The notes: a model not told the origin generated them from the sequence alone. DNA of 64,000 nt from Chlorobiota bacterium (GCA_026415505.1 JAOAGY010000039.1:37183-101182); one strand, 5' to 3'. Positions 16,515 to 26,626 are shown, counted from the first letter of the stretch. Made by a program: numbers and translations.

Positions 16515-18806
16515 ATGCTCCTTCGAGTGTGCGCGGCGCTTGTGCTGGCAGTACTGGTCGCGATGGCACAAACTGCCGGCGAGCGTCCGCAAGTAGCCAA
16601 ACGCTACGTCATCCACCGACTGATCGTGACGCTCGTGCCCGATAGCGGAGAGACGGATATTCCGCTGACGCAGCAACAATTGCTCGGTGTGCTTTCGCTT
16701 CAGGCGACGCAACTATCGCTGCCCAGCCGCATCCTGCGCGAGATCACCTACAACGGACTGGACGTGCCGGATTTTCCCCGTCCGATCACGATGATTTTCG
16801 CCCGGGCATACGTCGAAGCAGTCGAGCACGACTTGCGTTACTTCGACCGCAGCGCTGCCGATTACGACGTTCTGCGGCTCGAAGATTACCTCAACCAATA
16901 CGGCTACCACGATGCACGGGTGCGATATGTGTTTCGCATCCGCGACCGAGCGCGCGACAACGAGCTGGAGTACATCGTGCGCTTGGGCAAACGCTATCGG
17001 CTCGATACGGTGGTTGTGCGCGGACTCGACGCCCTGCCCGACGACGTTCGTGCGAGTGTCGAGCGTATCCTCGCTTCGATCGAGCTACCGCAGCCGTACC
17101 GCGAAGACCTCGTTCGCACGACGATCGAAACGGTGCTCGACACACTCCGCAATCGTGGCTACGTGCGTGCCGGCTACGCGCGACAGCGCGACTCGGCGGG
17201 CACTGCGACACAACTGCTACCGGTCGTCGTCAGCGATACGGTTGCCAAGCGAGACAGCGTCACGGTCTTTCTCGACCCGGGCGAGCGGTATCGTCTGGGG
17301 ACGATCGCGATGGTGGACAGCACGCGGGGCAATCCGATTGTCGGCTTCGAACTCCAACGCCGTCAACTGGCGATCGCCGAGGGGCAGTGGTACAGCCCGC
17401 GCTTGGTCGAGCGCAGCATCGGCAATTTGATGGCACTCGGCACGTTCGACCGAATTTGGGCAGACACCACGGTTACGGAAGATCGGCTCATCAATGTTCG
17501 GCTGCATCTTTACTACCGCCGCGTCTGGGAAGCCAGCATCGGCTGGTTTTTCAACTCGACCTTCCCGGACAACTTCAACAACACGGGCGTGGACGTCTCG
17601 TACGTGCATCGAAACCTGTTCAACGCTGCGCAAGCAGTGACGATGTACTTTCGCCCGACACTACGCAACACGTCCTACTTTGCGCAGATTCTGCCCGATT
17701 CGGGATTGGGACGATCGTTTGCGATCATCGACAAAGACCTCGAAGCAGGAATGCTCTTTACACAGCCGGATTGGTTCCGGCTCAGCGATCGGCTCCGTGT
17801 GGATGCGAACGCACAGCTTGGGGCATCGTATCGGTTCGTCGTCGATCCATTCAAGCTGCTTTCGCTTTCGTTGCGCGCTGGCGTGACACTGCCACTGCAA
17901 GGCTACGACGAACGCATACAGCTCGATGTCATCGTCGAAGCACAGCGCCCGGAGCGATTCACCGAAGCACTCCAACGCGCCGTCGAGATCAATCCGACCA
18001 TCGACAGCATGCTCATTCGCGAGACACTCGAACAGTATCGCTTGCTCAACTCGTACACCGGCGGACAGCTCAAATGGACGTCGGCAATCGCCGCGCTGCG
18101 CTACTACCGCGATTTCCGTAACGATCTGTTCTATCCGTCGCGCGGCAATACACTGACGATGTTCGTCGAAACGACCGTTGCACGATTGCTGTCTGGCTAC
18201 ACGCAAGCACAGATAACCTACACGACGTACCATCCGGCAGGCAGCGGGGTGGCGGCGTTCAAATTCCGCGGTGGATGGATTTGGTGGCACGATCCAGCGA
18301 CGACCATCGTTCCGTTCGACCGGCACTACTTTGCCGGTGGTGCTATCAGCATTCGCGGATATGCCAGCAGGCAGTTGGTGGACCTGCGATCGGGAGGAGC
18401 GAATCCGTCGGAAGTCGGCACGCTGACGAACTACATCGGAAGCGGCACGATCATCGAGTTGAGCGCCGAGTTGCGCTACTCTCTGCAGTACTACGAGTCG
18501 CTCGGCGACTTTTTAGCCTCGCAGGTCAGTCGTTTAGGAGTGGTGTTTTTCGCCGATGCCGGCAATGCGTTCAATCGCCTCACGCGCGAATCGTACGGCA
18601 CTGCCACGCTGCGGGACGTCCTCGATCCGTCGCGCTGGGCATTCGTTGTGGGGACCGGCATTCGGTATGCTTTGCCGGCGGGACCGGCGCGGTTGGATTT
18701 CGGGCTGCGCTTGTACGACCCGATGCAGCCCGATCGGCGATGGATCACGCAGCGGCGTGTGCTCGGTTCGATCGAGTGGCAGATCGGTATCGGGCATGCG
18801 TTCTAA
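16515..18806 (+). CDS. Omp85 family outer-membrane assembly protein (BamA/TamA-like)
   Basis: A 763-residue protein with a signal peptide (MLLRVCAALVLAVLVAMAQ), POTRA-like repeats over about residues 30-330 (for example LEYIVRLGKRYRLDTVVVRGL and the VNVRLHLYYRR strand) and a C-terminal 16-strand barrel of the surface-antigen type (PF01103) with the VRGY-equivalent GGAISIRGYASRQL. It ends in Phe, as substrates of its own family do. It inserts or translocates outer-membrane proteins. Three or more POTRA units fit BamA or TamA; I cannot decide which. It is the first gene after the promoter at 16456-16486. Confidence 0.78.
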   Translation: MLLRVCAALVLAVLVAMAQTAGERPQVAKRYVIHRLIVTLVPDSGETDIPLTQQQLLGVLSLQATQLSLPSRILREITYNGLDVPDFPRPITMIFARAYVEAVEHDLRYFDRSAADYDVLRLEDYLNQYGYHDARVRYVFRIRDRARDNELEYIVRLGKRYRLDTVVVRGLDALPDDVRASVERILASIELPQPYREDLVRTTIETVLDTLRNRGYVRAGYARQRDSAGTATQLLPVVVSDTVAKRDSVTVFLDPGERYRLGTIAMVDSTRGNPIVGFELQRRQLAIAEGQWYSPRLVERSIGNLMALGTFDRIWADTTVTEDRLINVRLHLYYRRVWEASIGWFFNSTFPDNFNNTGVDVSYVHRNLFNAAQAVTMYFRPTLRNTSYFAQILPDSGLGRSFAIIDKDLEAGMLFTQPDWFRLSDRLRVDANAQLGASYRFVVDPFKLLSLSLRAGVTLPLQGYDERIQLDVIVEAQRPERFTEALQRAVEINPTIDSMLIRETLEQYRLLNSYTGGQLKWTSAIAALRYYRDFRNDLFYPSRGNTLTMFVETTVARLLSGYTQAQITYTTYHPAGSGVAAFKFRGGWIWWHDPATTIVPFDRHYFAGGAISIRGYASRQLVDLRSGGANPSEVGTLTNYIGSGTIIELSAELRYSLQYYESLGDFLASQVSRLGVVFFADAGNAFNRLTRESYGTATLRDVLDPSRWAFVVGTGIRYALPAGPARLDFGLRLYDPMQPDRRWITQRRVLGSIEWQIGIGHAF

Positions 18807-18821
18807 ATGCGGCTCCCTTTT

Positions 18822-19415
18822 TCAGCGGAGAAACGGCGCAAGCTGTTCGGCACTGCGTAAATGAACGAGCACTTTATCCTCGACCAATAGCCGCACAGCG
18901 TCTTTGACCTCGTCCACTGGAATGTGATGGCGATAGGCAAAGTGCCAAATATCGGTCGCACCGCCGAGCGCCAGCTCCGCAACGAGCAATTGTTCGGTGG
19001 TCAACTTCTCTCCTGCCAGTAGCCGCCCGCGTACTGCCTCGGTGTAATCGCGTGCTTCCGGTGTCCATTCGAGCATCGCGGGGAAAAAGTAGTAGTTGTC
19101 CGTACTCATCAAATCGCAGATGGGGAAACCGCACCGATCATCGAGCAACGATTCCAAAAAAGCCACCGACACAACATACGGCTCCTCGGCATCGCCCCAG
19201 AGGTCTTGCCAAACGAGAGGATCGGCGGTACGAAGCCACTCGAAAAACCGTCGTTCGCGGTCGGGGAGGCGGATGAGTCCATAGCTGCCATGGCGTTCGA
19301 CGACGCCACGAGCCACTTCGGGGGTCATCGCGCCAAAGATTTCATCGGGGATCGTTAGCGGAATGTCTCGAACAAGCCGACCCTCGAACCAGGAAAGAAT
19401 AGCGTCGCGCTCCAT
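18822..19415 (-). CDS. Hypothetical soluble protein
   Basis: A 197-residue protein I do not recognise: acidic, without membrane segments or a signal peptide, rich in Trp, Tyr and Leu. It reads as mostly helical, with an RRFFEWLRTADPLVWQDL stretch and a DIWHFAYRHHIPVDEV motif near residue 155. The start at 19415 is an ATG at the beginning of the protein-like part; the frame continues far upstream without protein character. It lies between the convergent Omp85 gene (16 bp away) and the MFS gene 44 bp upstream on its own strand, with which it may form an operon. Confidence 0.55.
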   Translation of the reverse strand: MERDAILSWFEGRLVRDIPLTIPDEIFGAMTPEVARGVVERHGSYGLIRLPDRERRFFEWLRTADPLVWQDLWGDAEEPYVVSVAFLESLLDDRCGFPICDLMSTDNYYFFPAMLEWTPEARDYTEAVRGRLLAGEKLTTEQLLVAELALGGATDIWHFAYRHHIPVDEVKDAVRLLVEDKVLVHLRSAEQLAPFLR

Positions 19416-19459
19416 TGTATGCTCCGTCGTATTCGGCAATGCAAAAATGCATCGTCTCC

Positions 19460-20617
19460 TCAACCAGCAGACATCCGACCGACCGATAGCCAGACGACAG
19501 CGCCGATTGCTTGAAGCAACGCTGACGCTGCACCCATCGCAATCGGATCGAGGCGGTATAGGACACCCAACAGAGCAGTGCCCGCAAACCAACTGATACC
19601 GTAGCATGCGCTGAAAATACCGAACGCCCTGCCTCGCTGCGATGGTGGAACCAGTGCGGCGACGCTGGCGCGGAGGATGGATTCGTGCGCACCCATTCCG
19701 ATTCCCCACATCACGATACCGACGGCAAATCCGGCGCTGCCGACACCGACGACCGCCAGCGCTGCCGATGCACCGATTGCGCCGCTGGCTGCCAGCACCG
19801 GCATACCCCAACGATCGAACAATCGCCCGAGAACGAGTGCTGCTGCCGCATCCACTGCCATCGCTCCCGCGTAAAGCGACGGAATGAATGCTTCGCCGAC
19901 ACCGTGTATGTGGAGATGGTATGCCAGCAACGGAAAATCGGCAAATCCCGCCGCAGCAAGACACGATGCAACCAGAAAGCGACGATATGCTGGTGGCATT
20001 TCACTCGATGGCGCCAGCGACGCGGCGCTCGGCACCGTATCGGGTACTCGGCGCTGGAGAAGTGCCAACACCGATAGAGCGATGCTTGCCGGTATGAGCA
20101 GCATGCCCAGCGACAGACGATAGCCGACTCCGCTGCGCAGCGCTACTGCGATCAGGAGCGGACCGACAATAGCACCGATCTGATCGAGTGCCTCGTGAAG
20201 ACCGAACCCCTTGCCATGTCCCATATGGACGGTCGCACTCGCGAGCACTGCATCCCGCGCCGGTGTCCGAATTGCCTTCCCCAATCGTTCGACGATCACA
20301 AGGAGAGCAACCAACTCCCATCGTCCCACCATGGCAAGCATCGGCACCGCGAGTAGATTCATTGTGTAACCGACCCACACGAGCAACCAATATCGCTGCG
20401 TGCGATCGGCGATCCATCCGCTGACGACTCTCATGCTGTACCCGACCAGTTCTCCGCTACCAGCAGCAATGCTGATGGCAGCAGCACCGGCACCCAGCAG
20501 CGCCATGTACTGCCCGATCACACTCCGAGCCGATTCGTACGTGAGATCGGCAAGGAGACTGACGATGCCGAAGAGGACGACTGTTCGATAGGCACTGTGC
20601 TGTTCTGAATCTCTCAT
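19460..20617 (-). CDS. Major facilitator superfamily transporter
   Basis: A 385-residue inner-membrane protein with twelve predicted helices in two six-helix halves. The cytoplasmic loop 2-3 motif is SGWIADRTQRYW, the loop 8-9 equivalent is LGRLFDRWGMP, and PSQRGRAFGIF precedes the last helices. The substrate is unknown. The ATG at 20617 follows a candidate -7 element (TAATTTCG at 20652-20645) by 27 bp. It is divergent from the adenine deaminase gene across 128 bp, but there is no direct evidence that it carries purines. Confidence 0.8.
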   Translation of the reverse strand: MRDSEQHSAYRTVVLFGIVSLLADLTYESARSVIGQYMALLGAGAAAISIAAGSGELVGYSMRVVSGWIADRTQRYWLLVWVGYTMNLLAVPMLAMVGRWELVALLVIVERLGKAIRTPARDAVLASATVHMGHGKGFGLHEALDQIGAIVGPLLIAVALRSGVGYRLSLGMLLIPASIALSVLALLQRRVPDTVPSAASLAPSSEMPPAYRRFLVASCLAAAGFADFPLLAYHLHIHGVGEAFIPSLYAGAMAVDAAAALVLGRLFDRWGMPVLAASGAIGASAALAVVGVGSAGFAVGIVMWGIGMGAHESILRASVAALVPPSQRGRAFGIFSACYGISWFAGTALLGVLYRLDPIAMGAASALLQAIGAVVWLSVGRMSAG

Positions 20618-20644
20618 GCTCGCTCTGCATGGTTGGGGGCTGAA

Positions 20645-20652
20645 CGAAATTA
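20645..20652 (-). promoter_or_regulatory. Candidate -7 element for the MFS gene
   Basis: TAATTTCG on the minus strand, 7 of 8 matches to TAnnTTTG, ending 27 bp before the ATG. No clear TTG lies at the proper distance. Confidence 0.3.
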
Positions 20653-20689
20653 TGCCGACTTCCCGTTTCGGTGCCACGCAGTCGCGTCG

Positions 20690-20697
20690 TATATTCG
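20690..20697 (+). promoter_or_regulatory. Candidate -7 element for adenine deaminase
   Basis: TATATTCG (7 of 8) with TTC, one mismatch from TTG, 20 bp upstream at 20667-20669. The leader to the ATG at 20746 is about 48 bp and holds a small hairpin, GTACC/GGTAC at 20716-20731. Confidence 0.3.
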
Positions 20698-20745
20698 ATT
20701 TGTGGTCAAACACTGGTACCCGCACAGGTACGGACACCAGCAGCG

Positions 20746-22374
20746 ATGATTTACAGAGGTACTGTCGTGGACATTCACGCGCGACGTTTGTTCTGGGGCG
20801 AGGTCGTCGTCACGGGTGATCGCATCACGCGAATCCACCGCATCGAGTGGGGCGATGGCGGTCCGCCGTACATCATGCCGGGATTCGTTGATGCACACGT
20901 CCACGTCGAAAGTTCGATGCTCCCGCCGCGCGAGTTCAGCCGATGGGCAGCACTACATGGTACCGTCGCGACGGTGAGCGATCCCCACGAGATCGCCAAC
21001 GTACTCGGCATCGAAGGCGTTCACTGGATGCTCGACAACGCCGCACGCGCAGCGTTTCCCATCTTGTTCGGCGCACCTTCCTGTGTACCGGCAACGATGT
21101 TCGAGACCGCCGGCGCTGTACTCGGTGCCGACGAGGTCGCTGCGCTGCTCGCCCATGAGCGTATCGGGTACTTGTCGGAAGTGATGAATTATCCCGCCGT
21201 GCTTGCTGGACAACCGGAAGTGATGGCAAAAATCGCTGCTGCCCGGTCGCTCGGTAAGCCCGTGGACGGTCATGCTCCCGGAGTTCGCGGTGCCGACGCA
21301 ATCGCCTATGCTGCCGCGGGAATCACGACCGACCATGAGTGTGTCGCGCTCGAGGAAGCGCTCGACAAAATCGCCGCCGGTATGCACATCCTCATCCGCG
21401 AAGGTTCGGCAGCGAGAAACTTTGCCGCCCTCCATCCGCTGATCGGCAGCCATCCCGACCGCGTGATGTTCTGCACCGACGATCTTCATCCCGACTCGTT
21501 GGTGGTCGGTCACATCAACCGTATCGCGGCAAATGCGGTGCAAGCTGGATACGACCTTTTCGACGTTCTGCGCGCTGCGTCGCTCAATCCGGTTCACCAC
21601 TATCGCTTGCCGGTAGGCTTGCTTGGCGAAGGCGACCGCGCCGATTTCATCACGGTCGAATCGCTGCGAACCTTCGATGTCATCGAAACGATCGTTGCCG
21701 GTAATTGCGTTGCCCGCGAAGGGAAGGTATTGCTCGACTACGAGCACTGCTCCACACCGAATCGGTGGGCTGCACAGCCGGTCGGAGCTGATGCATTCCG
21801 CATACCAGCCCGTGAAAAACGCATTCGCGCGATCGGCGTGCTCGATGGGCAACTCATCACCGAGCACCGCATCGTCGAGGCGAGTATCCGCGATGGCTAC
21901 TACGCTCCTGACCCCGAGCGCGACCTGTTGCTCATCGCTGTCGTCAATCGGTACACTGCCGCCGCACCAGCAGTCGGTTTTGTGACGGGGTTTGGACTGA
22001 CCCGCGGAGCGCTCGCATCGAGCGTCGCTCACGACTCTCACAACATCGTCGCTGTCGGCGCCAGCTACGACGAGCTTGCGGCAGCGATCAATGCCGTGGT
22101 CGAGTGCGGCGGAGGAATCGGTCTTTGCGATGGGCAGCAGTGCCGGACACTTCCTCTGCCGATCGCGGGACTGATGAGCGATGCCGATGGTAGTACTGTT
22201 GCATCACGCTATGCAGCGCTCGACCGACTCGCCAAAGAACTGGGATCACCGCTGCGTGCGCCGTTCATGACGCTCTCGTTTATGGCACTGTTAGTAATTC
22301 CGGCGCTCAAGATCAGCGACAAGGGACTGTTCGACGCAGAGCGATTCGCATTGGTCGAACTCGAAGCTCAGTAA
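20746..22374 (+). CDS. ade: Adenine deaminase
   Basis: A 542-residue amidohydrolase converting adenine to hypoxanthine and ammonia in purine salvage. The metal site begins with PGFVDAHVHVESSML; further motifs are GHAPGV, ITTDHEC, the catalytic FCTDDLHP and, near the C-terminus, the Ade-specific SVAHDSHNIVAVG. Length matches the bacterial family. The ATG at 20746 (MIYRGTVVDIHAR) starts at the usual point; an upstream extension to 20671 is not family-like. It overlaps the convergent porin gene by 7 bp. Confidence 0.93.
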   Translation: MIYRGTVVDIHARRLFWGEVVVTGDRITRIHRIEWGDGGPPYIMPGFVDAHVHVESSMLPPREFSRWAALHGTVATVSDPHEIANVLGIEGVHWMLDNAARAAFPILFGAPSCVPATMFETAGAVLGADEVAALLAHERIGYLSEVMNYPAVLAGQPEVMAKIAAARSLGKPVDGHAPGVRGADAIAYAAAGITTDHECVALEEALDKIAAGMHILIREGSAARNFAALHPLIGSHPDRVMFCTDDLHPDSLVVGHINRIAANAVQAGYDLFDVLRAASLNPVHHYRLPVGLLGEGDRADFITVESLRTFDVIETIVAGNCVAREGKVLLDYEHCSTPNRWAAQPVGADAFRIPAREKRIRAIGVLDGQLITEHRIVEASIRDGYYAPDPERDLLLIAVVNRYTAAAPAVGFVTGFGLTRGALASSVAHDSHNIVAVGASYDELAAAINAVVECGGGIGLCDGQQCRTLPLPIAGLMSDADGSTVASRYAALDRLAKELGSPLRAPFMTLSFMALLVIPALKISDKGLFDAERFALVELEAQ

Positions 22375-23504
22375 TTGACCTGCAACTGGAGCCAAACCGA
22401 ACGCAACTGCTGGTGGCTCGTACCAGCGGTGTCGAGGATGTGACGATCGCTGTCTATGTACTCGACCGTCAATTCGAGTGCCGAGCTGATGTGCCATTCG
22501 ATCCCGGCTTCCGATTGCACCAGGTCGGTCATCGGCGCGTTGGTTTGGGACTTGATACCGCCGTGGAGGGATTGCCATCGTACAAATGGGAAGACAGCGT
22601 ACCCGGCGATATTTGTTTTTGCATACATGGTGATGAAACCACCTTCGATGCGCCCGGCTCGAACGTAGCCGCCACCACCATTGGATGGTGGTTGGTAGCG
22701 TGGCGCGTGCCCCCATGCGTATTCCGCCAAGACTCCGAGCGGCGACGGCGACACAGCCAGCGAGACACTATATCGCTCATCGCGGACGTTGCTTCCCGAC
22801 TCGACGGTTGAGCTGACCGTCGGCGTGAAGCGCCCCACAAACGCCTGCACCGCTGGTTCGACAACTGCATCGCCGATCGCAAGGGGATACGTGGCACGAG
22901 CGCTCGCATAGGGAGTATGGTTGAGCTTGGGGCGATTGATGCCCTGTCCATTGTAAAGACCGATGCTGATACAGCCGTAGTCACCGGAGCCTTTTTGACC
23001 GTTGCGGGTAAGCCGAGCGTAGATTTCACGCGCTGCTGCCGGTGCCCACATGGCAAAGACGCCGATGTCGCGCTCGCCTGGTACCGATGCCGTATTGAGT
23101 ACCTCCGCGCGCTCCATCGGTAGCCGCAGCGAACTCGATTGCATGTTCTCGTAACCGAAAGGCACTTTGCTCTGACCGATGCGAAGCCGCATTGTGCGGA
23201 GTGAATCGAGGAACACGTCGAAGTACGCGTCGCGGAGCTGCATAACGTTCAACGAAGACCCCATCGTCGCCGCAAAATCGGGCTGGATGTAGAGAAAAAC
23301 ATTGTCTGTAGCAAACCCCGACAGGATCAAGCGTCCGCGACGAATCGAGAAACCTCCGCTCGTCCACGGTGCAGAGGCCGATACATCCTGCACTTCCGCA
23401 TACCGAATTTGCGTATAGCCACGCAGCGAGATTCGCTCCCACCAGTGCGTCTGCGCCGACATCGCAACGGTGCCGAGCAAGAGCATTGCCGACAGCATTC
23501 TCAT
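22368..23504 (-). CDS. Phosphate-selective porin O/P-like outer-membrane protein
   Basis: A 378-residue protein with a signal peptide (MRMLSAMLLLGTVAMSAQ) and a barrel whose start resembles OprO/OprP (PF07396): LRGYTQIRY, FSIRRGRLILSG, then LRIGQSKVPFGYENMQSS and MERAEVLN. It ends LQVNY with a terminal aromatic. The anion specificity of the named family members cannot be assumed. The start at 23504 puts the signal peptide first. A TAGTTTCG element at 23547-23540 lies 35 bp upstream. The OmpA-family gene lies 83 bp upstream on the same strand. Confidence 0.7.
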   Translation of the reverse strand: MRMLSAMLLLGTVAMSAQTHWWERISLRGYTQIRYAEVQDVSASAPWTSGGFSIRRGRLILSGFATDNVFLYIQPDFAATMGSSLNVMQLRDAYFDVFLDSLRTMRLRIGQSKVPFGYENMQSSSLRLPMERAEVLNTASVPGERDIGVFAMWAPAAAREIYARLTRNGQKGSGDYGCISIGLYNGQGINRPKLNHTPYASARATYPLAIGDAVVEPAVQAFVGRFTPTVSSTVESGSNVRDERYSVSLAVSPSPLGVLAEYAWGHAPRYQPPSNGGGGYVRAGRIEGGFITMYAKTNIAGYAVFPFVRWQSLHGGIKSQTNAPMTDLVQSEAGIEWHISSALELTVEYIDSDRHILDTAGTSHQQLRSVWLQLQVNY

Positions 23505-23539
23505 CGCCAAGAGGAAAGAGAACCACACATCACACGATG

Positions 23540-23547
23540 CGAAACTA
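23540..23547 (-). promoter_or_regulatory. Candidate -7 element for the porin gene
   Basis: TAGTTTCG on the minus strand, 7 of 8 matches to TAnnTTTG, 35 bp before the start codon; no clear -33 TTG. Confidence 0.25.
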
Positions 23548-23587
23548 CCCTGTTCGATGAGGTCGCTGACGTTAAGGTTCGGTAACA

Positions 23588-25561
23588 CTACCTGGTCGGT
23601 TTGTGATCGCCGATGGGCGTTTCGACCAAGATGGTAACCGTACGGCAGTAGTATCGTCCTTCGGGGGTCGCATTGTCGAAGAGGAGCTGGGAGGAGCCGA
23701 TACCGCGTGCTTCCTCGATTCGAGCTGTCGGGATGATCTGCTGGATGTATCGCCGAGCTTCATCGGCACGTGCTTGCGACAGTTGGAGATTGTACAATGC
23801 CTCGCCGAGCCGATCGGTCGAGCCGACGATGCGAATACGCGACGAAGGCTTGACCGCATCGAGCACGAAGCGCTGCACCAACTGACGATTGATCGGGGAT
23901 AGATCGGCGCGGTCGAAATCGAATACGACCAAACTGAGACGACTCCGCTCGAACTTGCTCTGAGTTCGCTCGATAGGAACCGCTGCCGTCGCCGAAAGCA
24001 CGGTGCCATCGCCCGTCTCCGCTTGGAGCAGGCATTCGAGAGAATCGCTCGCTGACAGTTGCGATGCAACCGCCACCAAGCCAGTACTGTCGAGATCGAG
24101 CGCAAGTACGGTCGGCATCATGCCTTCGCCTGTGCGGCGAGCAAGTTCCGTCGAGCGATAGCGTGCGACCAGCTCCCACCGAACGATCGGCACAGGTGGT
24201 GGCACAGAATGAACGACAATGCGACGACGCTGCACGATGTACTCGCGGAAGCGCTCGTGAACGATCGGGGCAAAAAGCGTCGGCGACGCACTCGACAGCT
24301 CCACACGGCGATTTTCCACGATGCCTTCGGGATAGGCAGGGTTGGACGGGATACTCGGTGTCGAACTGGTAGCGACGACGAGTTGCGAGGGGCGCACCTT
24401 CCAAGTACTGCGCAGATATGCGGCAATCGCCTCGGCGCGAGCACGGGCGAGCGCTGGCTGTTGCGACGGCGGAACTTCGTAGCCGTCGGTCGTTCCTGTT
24501 ACTGTAAGCACCGCGCTGGTATCATTGGCGAGTCGCTTGCCGAGAATGTGCAGCAGGTGGTAGTAAATCTCCAACGTCGAGTGCGGCAGTGCTGTATCGG
24601 TGAACGTCGCCGTCTCGATCAAGGGCAAATATCGAATCGGCAGTGCGCTCGATGCACTGTCGAAAAACACATAGGGCAACAGTGGGAACGTTTCCGTCAT
24701 GATCGCTTCCTGAATCTGCGGTGGCTCTGGGGTCGCCACAGACAGTGCCAACACTGGCGGCGACGGTGGTGGCGGTGGCGGAGGAGGAGAAGGCGGAGGT
24801 TCGACAACCGGCGACGGTGACAAATCGAACCGTACACCGAGTGTAACGAACACAGCATGGACAATCCACCGCTGCGTAGAACGCAGCGAATTCAGCCCGT
24901 ACCGAATGCCGACTTCAGGCAAGAGTTCAAGCCGGTCGCGTAGCGGAAGCGTCGCACCCAGTGTCGCCAGCGCACCGAAGGTCGTTGCTGGGTCGGCAAC
25001 CGGACCAGCGGCGATTGTGTGGCGTCGCGTTCCATCGGGGAAAAGCAACGTGCGCGGCTGAACGATTTCTTCGGTTTGCTCGTAGTTGGCGCCGAACGCT
25101 GGATACGAGACGTCGCCACCGAAGCGGAGCCACAGCGGCAGTGAGATTCCCGCCAGCCGAAGCGGATAGAATCGTCCGCTCGCCTCGATTCCGATGTACC
25201 ACATCTGCGCAGTCCAGACATGACGGCGTATGAAGGGGACATACTGGTTGCGTTCGGGATCGTAGGCTTCCAAACCGTTATCGGTAACCAGTTCCAGTTG
25301 CGCTGGACGATGCCACAGCGTCGCCCGTGCTGCCAGTTCCAACCAATCGAAAAAACGACGGTCGTAACTGATGCCAGCAAGCAGTCCACTGGAACGTCCG
25401 GCAGTGAAGCTGCCACATTCTGGTTGTCCGTCGTACACGGGCATCTCGGCACGATGGTCGAGCAACGACCAGCCGACAAAGACACCCCACCGCTGCGGTT
25501 CGCCCTCGTGGGCTGACAGCGAGAACGTACCGAGCAGCAAGCAAATCACGACGTAGCGCAC
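23588..25561 (-). CDS. OmpA family protein with N-terminal barrel and two OmpA-like domains
   Basis: A 657-residue envelope protein. A signal peptide (RYVVICLLLGTFSLSA) is followed by a barrel-like domain (about 20-245), a Pro-rich linker (about 250-270), a first divergent OmpA-like domain with LPYVFFDSASSALP, a spacer domain, and a C-terminal OmpA domain with VVFDFDRADLSP and IRIVGSTDRLGEALYN. The last is expected to bind peptidoglycan. Start: AGGAGG at 25568-25573 directly abuts an ATG at 25567, but is 6 nt from a GTG at 25561, the standard spacing, so the GTG is preferred. Confidence 0.75.
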   Translation of the reverse strand: MRYVVICLLLGTFSLSAHEGEPQRWGVFVGWSLLDHRAEMPVYDGQPECGSFTAGRSSGLLAGISYDRRFFDWLELAARATLWHRPAQLELVTDNGLEAYDPERNQYVPFIRRHVWTAQMWYIGIEASGRFYPLRLAGISLPLWLRFGGDVSYPAFGANYEQTEEIVQPRTLLFPDGTRRHTIAAGPVADPATTFGALATLGATLPLRDRLELLPEVGIRYGLNSLRSTQRWIVHAVFVTLGVRFDLSPSPVVEPPPSPPPPPPPPSPPVLALSVATPEPPQIQEAIMTETFPLLPYVFFDSASSALPIRYLPLIETATFTDTALPHSTLEIYYHLLHILGKRLANDTSAVLTVTGTTDGYEVPPSQQPALARARAEAIAAYLRSTWKVRPSQLVVATSSTPSIPSNPAYPEGIVENRRVELSSASPTLFAPIVHERFREYIVQRRRIVVHSVPPPVPIVRWELVARYRSTELARRTGEGMMPTVLALDLDSTGLVAVASQLSASDSLECLLQAETGDGTVLSATAAVPIERTQSKFERSRLSLVVFDFDRADLSPINRQLVQRFVLDAVKPSSRIRIVGSTDRLGEALYNLQLSQARADEARRYIQQIIPTARIEEARGIGSSQLLFDNATPEGRYYCRTVTILVETPIGDHKPTR

Positions 25562-25639
25562 AGGCATCCTCCTACCATCTGATCGGTTCGACAACGCAAC
25601 AAGCGCGCCAAATAACACGGTCGGTATTGAAACGTTGCA

Positions 25640-25647
25640 CAAAGCTA
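25640..25647 (-). promoter_or_regulatory. Candidate -7 element for the OmpA-family gene
   Basis: TAGCTTTG on the minus strand is an exact TAnnTTTG match, with TTC 16 bp upstream. It would give a leader of roughly 75 nt before the GTG at 25561. Confidence 0.35.
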
Positions 25648-25711
25648 CGGTAGCCTTTATGCCGAAATTCGCCGTAGTAGCTCGATGTATTCCATTGCGG
25701 AGAACGCAGCA

Positions 25712-26626
25712 ATGCGCTCACTGACACTCTGGATGCTGGCGTGGACTCTTTCGGTGTCGTTGGCACAACGCTTCCCTGACCGCTGGATCACGATTCTTCC
25801 GCTGATCGACACAACACATCCTGTACCGGAGGGAACTGCCAGTCCGATTCATTCGAGTGCTGGGTGGGCTGAATTCGGCGGCTACCCCATTGACGACAGT
25901 ATCCACGCATGGATACAACGGCTCGGCGCAGTTATCGAGCTTGTCCGCATCGGTAGCGGTTGGAGCATCGCCTTTGCAACAGACATTGAATTCATCGCCG
26001 ACCCCAACAACGACATCCGCTTCAATCCACGTGCGGTATTCTGGCAGGAAGGGCTTCTGCTGACTAACCGAATAGGCAACGGCTACTGGCAGCTCGGGTA
26101 TTACCACCGCTGCAAACATGATGTGGACAACCTCTCGATCGGCACCGAACGTTCGCTCATCTACGGGAGTGTGACGGGCAAGTACGCAATACCTCTTGCA
26201 CTCCCACGGACGACATACAGCGGCGCAGCAGTCATACGTGGCGACATTTATACGATTCGCCAAGACGATCGCACCGGAGCATCCACCGACGATGGAATGC
26301 CCGATGTGCGACGTCTGCTCGCCACACTCGGCGGCAGTCTGCACTTACGCAGCACTGCGGTCGGTTCGTGGCTGGGACTTTATACCACGCTGTGGGCAAC
26401 GATGAATTTCTATAGCCATCGAGCCGCTGCGTCCATATTCAGCGGTGTCCGTTCGGTCACTGCTCATGGTGGAATCGCCGCCGGTATCGCCATTACTGGT
26501 ACAGCTCACTTTCGCATCGGCATCGCGTACGAATACCTGGCAGACACGGGCATCAATCCCTTGCCGCAGCCTGCACACTTGGTGTCGGTGACTATGTCGC
26601 TATTCGACCCGTCGGCGATGTGGTAG
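25712..26626 (+). CDS. Secreted or outer-membrane protein, unknown
   Basis: A 304-residue protein starting with a signal peptide (MRSLTLWMLAWTLSVSLAQ). The mature part is rich in Gly, aromatic and alternating hydrophobic residues (for example SLIYGSVTGKYAIPLALP and TAHFRIGIAYEYLADTG), suggesting an outer-membrane barrel or lectin-like fold. I recognise no family. It is divergent from the OmpA-family gene and convergent with the S74 protein gene 24 bp away. The ATG at 25712 is chosen for the signal peptide. Confidence 0.55.
   Translation: MRSLTLWMLAWTLSVSLAQRFPDRWITILPLIDTTHPVPEGTASPIHSSAGWAEFGGYPIDDSIHAWIQRLGAVIELVRIGSGWSIAFATDIEFIADPNNDIRFNPRAVFWQEGLLLTNRIGNGYWQLGYYHRCKHDVDNLSIGTERSLIYGSVTGKYAIPLALPRTTYSGAAVIRGDIYTIRQDDRTGASTDDGMPDVRRLLATLGGSLHLRSTAVGSWLGLYTTLWATMNFYSHRAAASIFSGVRSVTAHGGIAAGIAITGTAHFRIGIAYEYLADTGINPLPQPAHLVSVTMSLFDPSAMW

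Noticed and set aside
20618..20745. A purine riboswitch before adenine deaminase
   Set aside because: The 128-bp gap has only a small GTACC/GGTAC hairpin and none of the conserved three-way junction of purine aptamers.
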